Source: Amphritea sp.
Lineage (GTDB): Bacteria; Pseudomonadota; Gammaproteobacteria; Pseudomonadales; Balneatricaceae
Assembly (NCBI GenBank): GCA_025800245.1
Contig: JAOXSA010000197.1
Location: 1 to 32,558 of the forward strand
Direction of reading: 5' to 3'
Length of the DNA stretch: 32,558 bases
The position numbers and the translations under genes are program-made. How positions within the stretch are numbered: position 1 is the stretch's first letter; every line of letters starts with the position of its first letter. Below are positions 16,477 to 24,150 of this stretch, in pieces. The notes below the pieces were generated by a model. The model saw nothing but the letters and a program-made list of their open reading frames with translations, was not told the DNA's origin and ran no database searches.

Positions 16477-17091
16477 ATGCAGACCCAACAACGTCATCCC
16501 CGCTATTCAGAATACACCATCAAGTGGGCCAGCCTGGACTGGGAAACCCGCGAGGCTCTGGCCCTGCGCCAAAGGGTATTCTGCGACGAACAGTCCCTGT
16601 TCGAAAATGATGATCGAGACATAGCTGATCAGAACGCGCAGTTACTGGTCGCTCTGGGTGGTCACGGCGGTTGGCATGAGCAGGTTGTCGGTACCGTGCG
16701 CATTCACGAAGAAGCACCGGGCATCTGGTACGGTTCGAGACTGGCAGTAGATCGCCTCTTTCGCACTCAGGGCTACCTCGGAGCCACCCTGATAAAGCTG
16801 GCAGTATCCAGTGCTCACGCACGGGGGTGCTGCTGTTTTATGGCCCGAGTACAGGCGCAAAATGAAGTACTGTTCAAGCGCTTAAACTGGAACCGTGTTG
16901 GCGAGGAAGTAGTGCGTGGCCTTCCACACGTAATAATGCAGGCAGACCTTTCCCACTACCCCCCTTGCAGCACGCCCTATAGCGGCTTTGTGCTGCGCGG
17001 TCGAAATCGAAAAAACGTCAACGAGATCGCGCCACAGCTGCTGACACTGCCAACACCTCCAGCTGATTGCGCTGGAACGGAGGTCAAATAA
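16477..17091 (+). CDS. nitE: MSMEG_0567-family GNAT N-acyltransferase (NitE)
   Basis: This is a 204-residue GNAT-fold protein. The acyl-CoA binding signature is RTQGYLGATLIK (about residue 95 on), preceded by the VVGTVRIHEE strand and followed by VLFKRLNWNRVGEE, typical of the C-terminal strand pair. It should transfer an acyl group from CoA (or a carrier) to an amine; the acceptor is unknown. A pair of conserved-looking cysteines (CCCF) lies after the CoA loop. In some genomes this domain is fused to the AIR-synthase-like domain, whereas here the two are separate genes joined by a TAATG stop-start overlap at 17089-17093, so they are probably made in equal amounts and may form a complex. Confidence 0.85.
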   Translation: MQTQQRHPRYSEYTIKWASLDWETREALALRQRVFCDEQSLFENDDRDIADQNAQLLVALGGHGGWHEQVVGTVRIHEEAPGIWYGSRLAVDRLFRTQGYLGATLIKLAVSSAHARGCCCFMARVQAQNEVLFKRLNWNRVGEEVVRGLPHVIMQADLSHYPPCSTPYSGFVLRGRNRKNVNEIAPQLLTLPTPPADCAGTEVK

Positions 17092-18089
17092 TGGATCTAG
17101 CAAGCTTGCTGAAACAGGTCAGCGAATACACTGGGCTGGCACATAAAGAGGATATCGCGCTGCTGTCCGAATCCCTGCCACAATCACCCAGCGGCTGGCA
17201 CCCCAACGGTGATGACAGCGCTGCTATCCCCTGCACCGATGGCTATAACCTGCTGGCGATGGAGGGTTTCCTCAACGATTTTGTTGAACAAGACCCCTGG
17301 TTTGCCGGCTGGTGCGGGGTGATGGTGAACATCAGTGATATCGCCGCTATGGGGGGGACTCCCAGGGCGATCGTGAATGCTCTGTGGAATCATGATCACG
17401 GCAATGCAGCACAGATAATCGCCGGTATGAGCGCCGCCGCTGCAGCGTTTAATGTCCCGGTGGTTGGAGGCCATACCAACCTGCGGGCCAATCAGCCGCA
17501 ACTGGCGGTATCCATTCTGGGACACGCTAAAAGTCTGCTGAGCGCCTTTGCCGCCAAACCCGGCCAGATTCTGGTCGCCGCCATCGATCAGCGAGGCAAC
17601 TACCGTTCCCCCTATTTTAACTGGAATGCCGCCACCAGTGCCCCACCAGAACGGTTACAGGGCGATATCGCCTTGCTGCCCCGCATTGCAGCTCAGGGTT
17701 TAGCCAGCGCCGCCAAGGATATCAGCCAAGCAGGGCTACTGGGAACCACACTGATGCTGCTGGAAAGCTCGGCTGCAGGTGCCCTTATTGAACTGGAATC
17801 GATCCCTAAACCACAGCAGGTGTCCTGGCATGACTGGCTCTGCTCGTTCCCTAGTTTTGGTTATCTTCTAACCACCGACGAGCATAACCTGCCAGCATTA
17901 CTAGCACTTTTCCACAACCGCGAAATCAGCGCGGCAGCTATTGGTCAGATCACCGATACACAGCAGTTGTGGGTGTCCCATGCCGGTCAGCAATGCCTGT
18001 TCCGAGACTTAAACCAAACGCCTTTAACCGGCTTCAACCCGATAAAGGCTAATCAATGTAAGATGGAGGCCCACCATGCCCGCCGTTAA
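17091..18089 (+). CDS. nitF: Sll0787-family AIR-synthase-like protein (NitF)
   Basis: This is a 332-residue member of the PurM/ThiL/SelD/HypE fold. The N-terminal GDDSAAIP motif (about residues 40-47) is the ATP/Mg site, and the DISQAGLLGTTLMLLESS segment is the start of the C-terminal half. Such enzymes activate a carboxamide or similar oxygen with ATP; the specific substrate is not known. The start ATG at 17091 overlaps the nitE stop and has GGAGG seven bases upstream. It is unlikely to be the purine enzyme itself, because it lacks purine neighbours and differs around the substrate loop. Its end overlaps nitG by 14 bases. Within the operon it may activate the intermediate made by the radical SAM or GNAT enzyme. 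Confidence 0.87.
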   Translation: MDLASLLKQVSEYTGLAHKEDIALLSESLPQSPSGWHPNGDDSAAIPCTDGYNLLAMEGFLNDFVEQDPWFAGWCGVMVNISDIAAMGGTPRAIVNALWNHDHGNAAQIIAGMSAAAAAFNVPVVGGHTNLRANQPQLAVSILGHAKSLLSAFAAKPGQILVAAIDQRGNYRSPYFNWNAATSAPPERLQGDIALLPRIAAQGLASAAKDISQAGLLGTTLMLLESSAAGALIELESIPKPQQVSWHDWLCSFPSFGYLLTTDEHNLPALLALFHNREISAAAIGQITDTQQLWVSHAGQQCLFRDLNQTPLTGFNPIKANQCKMEAHHARR

Positions 18090-18360
18090 CTTCAGTGTTC
18101 GTTGGCCCGATGGCAGCGAAGACAATTGCTATTCACCCTCAACCGTTGTCCGTCAGCACTTTAAAGCCGGCGACACAATGCCCCTGAATGAGTTCATCAG
18201 CAAGGCAGAAATCGCCCTCGATGCCGCCAGTAATCGCGTTCGCGAAACCTACGGCTACTTCTGCTCCAGCGCGATGGATCAACTTGCAGTGATCAAGAGC
18301 AAAGCCATCCGATATGAAAATGTCGACAGCCCTAAGATCGAGATCATCAGCATTAACTAA
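18076..18360 (+). CDS. nitG: MSMEG_0570-family nitrogen starvation protein (NitG)
   Basis: This is a 94-residue small soluble protein of the MSMEG_0570 family, found almost only in Nit1C clusters. It begins MPAVNFSVRWPDGSEDNCYSP and has a helix-rich centre (AEIALDAASNRVRETYGYFC). The start has GGAGG eight bases upstream and overlaps the end of nitF by 14 bases, so translation is probably coupled. Two Cys (Cys17 and one in YFCSS) are notable, but I cannot assign a cofactor. Its function is unknown; its small size suggests a partner or carrier for one of the neighbouring enzymes. It is followed after 41 bases by nitH. Confidence 0.85.
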   Translation: MPAVNFSVRWPDGSEDNCYSPSTVVRQHFKAGDTMPLNEFISKAEIALDAASNRVRETYGYFCSSAMDQLAVIKSKAIRYENVDSPKIEIISIN

Positions 18361-18401
18361 CACCCCATTACATCACTTTTTATAGGTTCGAGATAAACAT
18401 T

Positions 18402-19676
18402 ATGACTACACAAACGACCGTTCATTACCCTGTCATCATTGTTGGCGGCGGCCAGGCTGGCCTGTCAATGAGCTACTGCCTGCAGCAGATGGAAATTGAT
18501 CATCTGGTACTGGAGAAAAACCATATTCTGCACGGTTGGAAAAACGAACGCTGGGATTCATTCACTCTGGTCACACCCAACTGGCAATGCGACCTGCCCG
18601 GTCACGCTTATGATGGCGATGATCCAAAAGGCTTTATGACCCGCGACGAAACCGTTGGCTATCTGGAACGTTTTGCCAAAAAAGTTGCTGCCCCTGTGCG
18701 TGAAGGTGTTTCCGTTACGCGGGTTGAGCAAAATGCCAGCGGCATTTATGAAGTGCTGACCTCAGAAGGCGAGTATACCGCCGATCAGATCGTCGTGGCA
18801 TCCGGCGGCTATCATCTGCCAGTAATCCCACGGATGGCTGAGCGCATTCCGGAATCGGTATTCCAGATGCACTCTGCGGAATACCGTAACGCCTCACAAC
18901 TGCCGGAGGGCGGGGTACTGGTTGTCGGCTCCGGTCAGTCCGGTGCTCAGATCGCAGAAGACCTGCATCTGGAGGGCCGTAAAGTATTCCTGGCAACCGG
19001 CGATGCGCCTCGTGTATCCCGCTTCTACCGAGGCAAAGACGTGGTTGAGTGGCTGGATGATATGGGCTACTACAAAATGCCAGTCAACGAGCATCCGCTG
19101 GGTAAAAACGTGCGCCATAACACCAACCACTATGTTACCGGCCGGGATGGCGGTCGCGATATCGATCTGCGTAAATTTGCCCGGGAAGGTATGGAACTGT
19201 TCGGTTTAATGACCGACTACGACGGTGAAAACCTGATCTTCCAGGCCAACCTCAAAACAAGCCTGGATAAAGCCGACGCCACGCTGAACAATATTAATGC
19301 CCGCATCGATAAGTGGATCGAAGAACAGGGTATCGAGACTGCTGAAGGGCCATCGGTATACACCCCGGACTGGCAACCGGAGATCGAGCGCACGCAGCTG
19401 AATCTGGCCGAAGCCGGTATTACCAGCATTCTCTGGTGCATTGGTTTCCGCCCCGACTTTGGCTGGCTTGATGCCCCGGTCTTCAATGGCCAGGGCCACC
19501 CTAAGCATGAGCGTGGCCTGACCACTCAGGACGGTCTGTACTTCATTGGCTTGCCGTGGCTTCACACCTGGGGATCTGGCCGTTTCTCCGGCGTACGCGC
19601 GGATTCCGAGTATCTGACACAGCATATTGCCGAGTATCAAAGCTCCGTCCAGGCACCGACTGCCAAAATCGCCTGA
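18402..19676 (+). CDS. nitH: MSMEG_0569-family flavin-dependent oxidoreductase (NitH)
   Basis: This is a 424-residue two-dinucleotide-domain flavoprotein. The FAD site is VIIVGGGQAGLSMSY near the N terminus and the NADPH site is VLVVGSGQSGAQIAEDL near residue 170. This resembles class B flavin monooxygenases, which use NADPH and O2 to oxygenate N, S or carbonyl groups. A segment ending in GLPWLHTWGSGRFSGV near the C terminus belongs to the FAD-binding part. In the Nit1C setting it probably oxidises the nitrogenous intermediate, perhaps to an oxime or N-hydroxy compound that leads to a nitrile; this is inference. It is separated by 60 bases, with two hairpins, from the next gene. Confidence 0.88.
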   Translation: MTTQTTVHYPVIIVGGGQAGLSMSYCLQQMEIDHLVLEKNHILHGWKNERWDSFTLVTPNWQCDLPGHAYDGDDPKGFMTRDETVGYLERFAKKVAAPVREGVSVTRVEQNASGIYEVLTSEGEYTADQIVVASGGYHLPVIPRMAERIPESVFQMHSAEYRNASQLPEGGVLVVGSGQSGAQIAEDLHLEGRKVFLATGDAPRVSRFYRGKDVVEWLDDMGYYKMPVNEHPLGKNVRHNTNHYVTGRDGGRDIDLRKFAREGMELFGLMTDYDGENLIFQANLKTSLDKADATLNNINARIDKWIEEQGIETAEGPSVYTPDWQPEIERTQLNLAEAGITSILWCIGFRPDFGWLDAPVFNGQGHPKHERGLTTQDGLYFIGLPWLHTWGSGRFSGVRADSEYLTQHIAEYQSSVQAPTAKIA

Positions 19677-19687
19677 TCCACGCCATC

Positions 19688-19720
19688 GCAGCAGGCCCGC
19701 CTCCCCTTCTGGCCTGCTGC
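19688..19720 (+). promoter_or_regulatory. 10-bp intercistronic hairpin
   Basis: GCAGCAGGCC at 19688-19697 pairs perfectly with 19711-19720 around a 13-base loop, 11 bases after the nitH stop. No T run follows, so it is more likely to protect the upstream mRNA or pause transcription than to terminate it. It divides the conserved nit genes from the two added genes. Confidence 0.6.
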
Positions 19721-19736
19721 AATTGAGGACAATTGC
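19719..19736 (+). promoter_or_regulatory. Hairpin holding the ribosome binding site in its loop
   Basis: GCAATTG (19719-19725) and CAATTGC (19730-19736) form a perfect 7-bp stem whose four-base loop is AGGA, the only binding site for the ATG at 19737. It shares two bases with the preceding hairpin, so both cannot be fully formed together. This could tune translation of the downstream gene. Confidence 0.5.
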
Positions 19737-20609
19737 ATGATCACACGTGAAGCATCATTTCTGGCCGGCATGCCCAATCTGTCGCTACACGGACTGAGCG
19801 AACACTGGCTCCTGAAAGAGTGCGGCAATCAACACTGGTTGGCACTGGCTGAGCTATTTGGCTTGCCGCTCCCGGACTTTCGCAGCAGCAATAACACACC
19901 AGTGTACGCCGCATTTGTAGCTGTTGAACTGCAGGATCTTGCACTTCACCTGATTGATGAGAATGCCTCTTTCAGCCTGACAACGCGCCTGATCGCCATC
20001 GGTCCGGCACGCTTTTACAGCGAACATCAACTGTATTTTGCGGATTACTGCTGCGCTACCATTAGCATGATTTCAACCCAGGTCAGCCGTACCGAAGCGG
20101 GCAATAATCAGAGTGTCGTCCGCACCGAACTGCCGCTGACCAATAGTCCGTCTAAACAGACCACTACACCATTAAAAGAGCGCGCCCAGGCACTGATCCG
20201 CAGCGCAAAGTCGTTCCGATCTGATCGCTGGCAGTCCTGGCAGGGGCTTCAACCTGATCCCGCTATCCAGCTCCCCGGTTACAGCCATTTCCCCTGCCCT
20301 AATAACGACTTTAATGGCGCCGACTTTCTCTACTTTGCCAACTTTCAGGCTGCTGCGGATCGTGCGGAATGGCACTGGAATCGAAACCGTGAGCTGTGGC
20401 AGATCGAAGCCCGTCAGCTCAACTACTACGGCAATATCAATATTGGCGATGCGCTATTGCTGGAGTTTTCGGCCCTGCAATCTGATGCACAGAGTCTGCG
20501 CCACTGTTTAACGATACGGCGGGATTCCGATGGTCAGAAAATTGCGGACATTCTGACCTGCAAGTCACGCATTCAGAACGCGAGATACCGTTGGGCGCAG
20601 AGGAGATAA
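19737..20609 (+). CDS. LnmK/Pnap_2097-family biosynthetic protein
   Basis: This is a 290-residue protein whose N terminus (LSLHGLSEHWLLKECGNQHWLALAELFGL) and two-part layout match the family of LnmK, the leinamycin enzyme with a double hot-dog fold. LnmK takes the methylmalonyl group from CoA and decarboxylates it to give propionyl-carrier protein. The Pnap_2097 subfamily, found in other biosynthetic clusters, is the closest from memory. A polar linker (about residues 118-150) separates the two halves. The next gene, three bases on, encodes a methylmalonyl-CoA mutase, the natural supplier of the substrate, which supports the call. No acyl-carrier protein is encoded nearby, so the acceptor is open. 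The tyrosine important in LnmK cannot be assigned by eye. Confidence 0.7.
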   Translation: MITREASFLAGMPNLSLHGLSEHWLLKECGNQHWLALAELFGLPLPDFRSSNNTPVYAAFVAVELQDLALHLIDENASFSLTTRLIAIGPARFYSEHQLYFADYCCATISMISTQVSRTEAGNNQSVVRTELPLTNSPSKQTTTPLKERAQALIRSAKSFRSDRWQSWQGLQPDPAIQLPGYSHFPCPNNDFNGADFLYFANFQAAADRAEWHWNRNRELWQIEARQLNYYGNINIGDALLLEFSALQSDAQSLRHCLTIRRDSDGQKIADILTCKSRIQNARYRWAQRR

Positions 20610-20612
20610 ACG

Positions 20613-22691
20613 ATGCCATCACATAAGTCATTCTACACTGCGGCAGATATCGCACACCTTGAGCACCTTCACCATGAACCCGGTGAAGCACCATTTATAC
20701 GTGGCCCATTCACCGAGATGTACCGCCACAAACCCTGGACAATCCGCCAGTACACTGGGTTTGCCAGCTCAGTTGAAACCAACAGGGCATTCAAAAAGAC
20801 CCTCGCCGAGGGAGGCCAGGGGTTATCCCTCGCATTTGACCTGCCTACACACCTGGGCTTCGACTCTGACCATCCAGCCGCTCAGGCGGATGTCGGTAGA
20901 ACCGGTGTTGCCATTGATTCGGTAGAAGATATGAAGCAACTGTTTGACGGCATTGATCTTAGCAAAGTGTCGGTCTCGATGACCATGAACGGCGCGGTAC
21001 TACCGGTGATGGCTGCGTTTATCGTCGCCGCTGAAGAACAAGGCGTGTCCCCCAGGCAACTACGCGGCACCATTCAGAACGATATTCTGAAAGAGTTTAT
21101 GGTACGTAACACCTATATCTTCGAACCCCACTCCTCGATGCGGATCAGCACCGACGTGGTCGAATATCTGCACCGCGAACTGCCGCAATTTAACAGCATG
21201 TCGATCTCCGGTTATCACTTCAAGGAAGCTGGCGCAGAGCCAGCGCTGGAGCTGGCCCTGACTCTGGCAAACGCCTGCGAGTATCTGGATACAATCAGCC
21301 AGCGGGGGCTGGATCTGAACCGGTTCTGCCCTCGCCTGAGTTTCTTCTTCGGGGTCGGCATGAACTTCTTCGAAGAGATCGCCAAACTGCGTGCCGCACG
21401 ACTGCTGTGGAGTCAGGCCGTCGAGCAGCGTGGCGCAACATCAGCTAAAGCCCGTCGGATGAAAATGCACTGCCAGACATCAGGCTGGTCGCTGTCGGCA
21501 CAGGAGCCAGAAAACAACTTAATGCGTACCACACTGGAGGCGATGGCCGCGGTGTTTGGTGGCACCCAGTCGCTACACACCAACAGCTATGACGAAGCGC
21601 TTAACCTGCCAACCCCTGAAGCGGCCAGACTAGCGCGTAACACACAGCTGATTATGCAACACGAAGCCGGGCTATGTGATATCGCCGACCCCTGGGGAGG
21701 ATCCTATATGATGGAAAACCTGACCCATGAAACAGCCCAAAAAGCTCGGAGTTATTTAGCCCTGATTGAGCAACAGGGAGGCATCATCGCAGCACTGAAC
21801 TCTGGCTGGGTTGACCAACAGATACATAAACGTGCTTTACAGACGCAGAGCAGTATTGATAACGGACAAACAACAATTATCGGTGTTAACTGTTATCAAA
21901 CCCGTGAAACGCCCGGCAAAGCATCGGCATACACTGTAAATTACGATGCGTTTAAACATCAGCAACAGCAGCTCAGCACGCTGAAGCAGAGTCGCGATCC
22001 GCTGCAGGTTCAACAGGCCTTGTTGCAACTGAGTCAGGCCGCAGCGGATAACAAAGCGAACCTGCTGGAAGCCACCATCAGGGCAATCCGAACCCGGGCC
22101 ACGTTGGGCGAATGCACCCAGGCCCTGCTGAAACAGTTTCGCCGCCACCCCGGGAATTTGGATTTCATCCGGCATCACAACAATGACGACCAGAACAGCC
22201 ATTCTCTCGATCGCCAAAGAGTACTGACGGCGATTCGGCAGTTCCGACGCAATCACCAGCGTGCCCCCTCTATTTTGCTGGCAAAGCTGGGGTTGGATGG
22301 CCATGATCGCGGTATAAAGGTAATTGCCAGCAACCTGAAACAGGTCGGCTTTGATGTCGAGCTGGCGCCTCTTTTCAGCAGTCCGGAGCAGGTCGCAATG
22401 ATGTGCCGGTCCTGTCAATACGACGCTTTGGGTATCTCACTGCTGTCGGGGGCACACCTGCCGTTAATGGATAAATTGATTAAAGCAATGCAGCAGCATC
22501 GCACAGATCAACAACCCGGGATTTTTCTTGGCGGTATTATTCCTGATCAGGATATTGAGCCCCTAACCCGCATGGGGGTCAGCAAGATATTTAAACCAGC
22601 CACCCCGATAGACAGCTTGTCTCTGGAGATCATTCAGCACTTACAATCTGCTCCTGTAGGTTATCAACAGACGATTCAGAAACATCGTTAA
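20613..22691 (+). CDS. B12-dependent methylmalonyl-CoA mutase
   Basis: This is a 692-residue single-chain mutase with an N-terminal substrate barrel (about 1-530) and a C-terminal cobalamin domain (about 545-680). It interconverts succinyl-CoA and methylmalonyl-CoA. Tyr47 (RQYTGF) and Arg165 (EFMVRNTY) sit 118 residues apart, matching Tyr89 and Arg207 of the classical mutase; isobutyryl-CoA mutase has Phe and Gln there. HCQTSGWSL and the base-off motif DGHDRG (His564) are intact. The length is slightly below the usual 710-730, mainly at the N terminus. GAGGAG precedes the ATG, three bases after the previous stop. No epimerase, small subunit or MeaB/ArgK chaperone is encoded nearby. It probably feeds the LnmK-like enzyme. 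Confidence 0.93.
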   Translation: MPSHKSFYTAADIAHLEHLHHEPGEAPFIRGPFTEMYRHKPWTIRQYTGFASSVETNRAFKKTLAEGGQGLSLAFDLPTHLGFDSDHPAAQADVGRTGVAIDSVEDMKQLFDGIDLSKVSVSMTMNGAVLPVMAAFIVAAEEQGVSPRQLRGTIQNDILKEFMVRNTYIFEPHSSMRISTDVVEYLHRELPQFNSMSISGYHFKEAGAEPALELALTLANACEYLDTISQRGLDLNRFCPRLSFFFGVGMNFFEEIAKLRAARLLWSQAVEQRGATSAKARRMKMHCQTSGWSLSAQEPENNLMRTTLEAMAAVFGGTQSLHTNSYDEALNLPTPEAARLARNTQLIMQHEAGLCDIADPWGGSYMMENLTHETAQKARSYLALIEQQGGIIAALNSGWVDQQIHKRALQTQSSIDNGQTTIIGVNCYQTRETPGKASAYTVNYDAFKHQQQQLSTLKQSRDPLQVQQALLQLSQAAADNKANLLEATIRAIRTRATLGECTQALLKQFRRHPGNLDFIRHHNNDDQNSHSLDRQRVLTAIRQFRRNHQRAPSILLAKLGLDGHDRGIKVIASNLKQVGFDVELAPLFSSPEQVAMMCRSCQYDALGISLLSGAHLPLMDKLIKAMQQHRTDQQPGIFLGGIIPDQDIEPLTRMGVSKIFKPATPIDSLSLEIIQHLQSAPVGYQQTIQKHR

Positions 22692-22735
22692 CTGCTACCG
22701 AGCTGGGCGGTGCCCTTTCATGAACATTATCAGAC

Positions 22736-22764
22736 TTAAGCCTGGCGCGACCATCTGCTACAAT
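22736..22764 (+). promoter_or_regulatory. Predicted sigma-70 promoter of the hisA-like gene
   Basis: TACAAT at 22759-22764 is a good -10, with a weak TTAAGC -35 at 22736-22741 and a 17-base spacer. It lies between the mutase stop and the hisA-like start and suggests that hisA is transcribed independently of the nit operon. Confidence 0.45.
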
Positions 22765-22800
22765 CGCCGCACATTGAGAATGTAGCAACGGAGCTTCCCC

Positions 22801-23589
22801 TTGAATCAGCCTTTGACCAAGCCCATGACCCAGTTTCGTCCCTGTATCGACCTGCACCAGGGCCAGGTAAAGCAGATTGTCGGTGGCAGCCTGAATGACC
22901 AGGGTGCCGACACTAATTTTGTCAGCCAGTATGACGCCGCCTACTATGCCGGCCTCTATCAGCAGCATAATCTGACCGGTGGCCATGTTATCGCTCTGGG
23001 TCCCGGCAACAAGGAACAGGCGCTGAGCGCTCTGGGCACCTGGCCACAGGGCCTGCAGTTTGGTGGCGGCGTAAACGCCGACAATGCCGCTGAATTTCTG
23101 GCAGCTGGTGCCTCACATGTCATCGTTACGTCTTATCTGTTCGATAATGGTCAGTTCAGCTGGGAACGCCTGGAGCAGATCAAAGCGATCACCGGTGCCG
23201 ATAAACTGATTCTGGATCTGAGCTGCCGTCGCACCGACACTGGCTGGAACATCGCCACTGATCGCTGGCAGACCGTGACCGACACTCCGGTGAATGCGGA
23301 AACGCTGGAACAACTGGGTCAGCACTGTGCAGAATTTCTGATCCATGCTGCCGATGTTGAAGGCCTGCAGGGCGGTATCGATGAGTATCTGGTACGCCTG
23401 CTGGGCGAGGCTTGTCCTATCCCGTGCACCTACGCCGGTGGTGCTCGCTCACTGGAGGATCTGAAGCTGGTCGAAGAGTTATCCAACGGTCGCGTCGATC
23501 TGACCATTGGCAGCGCGCTGGATATCTTTGGCGGCAGTGGCGTCACCCTGCAGGAATGTATCGACTGGAATAACCGCAGCGCAAAATAA
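22801..23589 (+). CDS. hisA: Eukaryotic-type HisA isomerase
   Basis: This is a 262-residue TIM-barrel protein. FRPCIDLHQGQVKQIVGG near the N terminus is the hallmark of the plant/fungal-type phosphoribosylformimino-AICAR-phosphate isomerase, the fourth-step enzyme of histidine synthesis. LQFGGGVN, ADVEGLQGGID and TYAGGARS are the phosphate and catalytic loops. The start is a TTG at 22801 with GGAG at seven bases; the ATG at 22825 has no binding site. It has its own predicted promoter, and no other his gene is nearby, so it may be a second HisA or the only one, as in some bacteria with the eukaryotic form. Its location after the nit genes is probably accidental, though a phosphosugar role in that pathway cannot be excluded. 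Confidence 0.85.
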   Translation: MNQPLTKPMTQFRPCIDLHQGQVKQIVGGSLNDQGADTNFVSQYDAAYYAGLYQQHNLTGGHVIALGPGNKEQALSALGTWPQGLQFGGGVNADNAAEFLAAGASHVIVTSYLFDNGQFSWERLEQIKAITGADKLILDLSCRRTDTGWNIATDRWQTVTDTPVNAETLEQLGQHCAEFLIHAADVEGLQGGIDEYLVRLLGEACPIPCTYAGGARSLEDLKLVEELSNGRVDLTIGSALDIFGGSGVTLQECIDWNNRSAK

Positions 23590-23591
23590 TC

Positions 23592-23625
23592 CCCACCTTA
23601 TCGGAATTATTCCGGACCGGGTGGG
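23592..23625 (+). terminator. Weak hairpin after hisA
   Basis: CCCACC at 23592-23597 pairs with GGTGGG at 23620-23625, with GGAATTATTCC in the loop able to form an inner stem, followed by TCTCT. It is placed two bases after the hisA stop codon. The T tract is poor, so termination may be weak. Confidence 0.4.
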
Positions 23626-23702
23626 TCTCTGTGTAGGGGCCCATCCGGACTCTGAAATTTAAATGCCCTCTGGTTATCCACTGCTATTACTGAAATCCCG
23701 TT

Positions 23703-24140
23703 ATGCCGTTGTTCCGCTGTTTTTCTCTGTTGTTCTCTGTCTGCCTGCTGCTACCCGTTAACACTCTGGCCCAAAGCAATACCGACCAGCGTTCGCTGAT
23801 AATTACTGCTGCCAGCGTGCAGGAGTTCCGGCAGATCTCCAGCAGAATTCTATCAGCCCATAAGCATCAGCCCCGCTATGTCGGTTCCACAGAGCAATGG
23901 CATCTGTTTCTGAAGAAAGAGGCCCGGAATGGCAGTGGCGGCAAACATTTCTCCACGATCTTTGGTTACCGTATCAAGCGGGCTGATTCACCATTGGAGA
24001 ATAGCTGGGAACTGGTTTTACCCAGCATCGGGATTGATCCTGAGAATTGCCCGCTAATCAGTCGATTTTCTGCGGACAAACGAAGTCTGTTTCTGCCACC
24101 GGGCAGCGACCTGAAAGATCGCTGCCTGCAAAAGCCCTGA
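23703..24140 (+). CDS. Small secreted protein of unknown function
   Basis: This is a 145-residue protein I do not recognise. Residues 1-23 form a Sec signal peptide (hydrophobic core LFSVCLLLPV, likely cleavage after LAQ or TLA). The mature part is basic, with two Cys near the C terminus (PENCPLIS and DRCLQKP) that may form a disulfide in the periplasm. The binding site before the ATG is poor. It converges on the cytochrome b561 gene with only 10 bases between stops and no terminator. A hypothetical periplasmic protein is as far as the sequence goes. Confidence 0.6.
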   Translation: MPLFRCFSLLFSVCLLLPVNTLAQSNTDQRSLIITAASVQEFRQISSRILSAHKHQPRYVGSTEQWHLFLKKEARNGSGGKHFSTIFGYRIKRADSPLENSWELVLPSIGIDPENCPLISRFSADKRSLFLPPGSDLKDRCLQKP

Positions 24141-24150
24141 CACAAAAACC

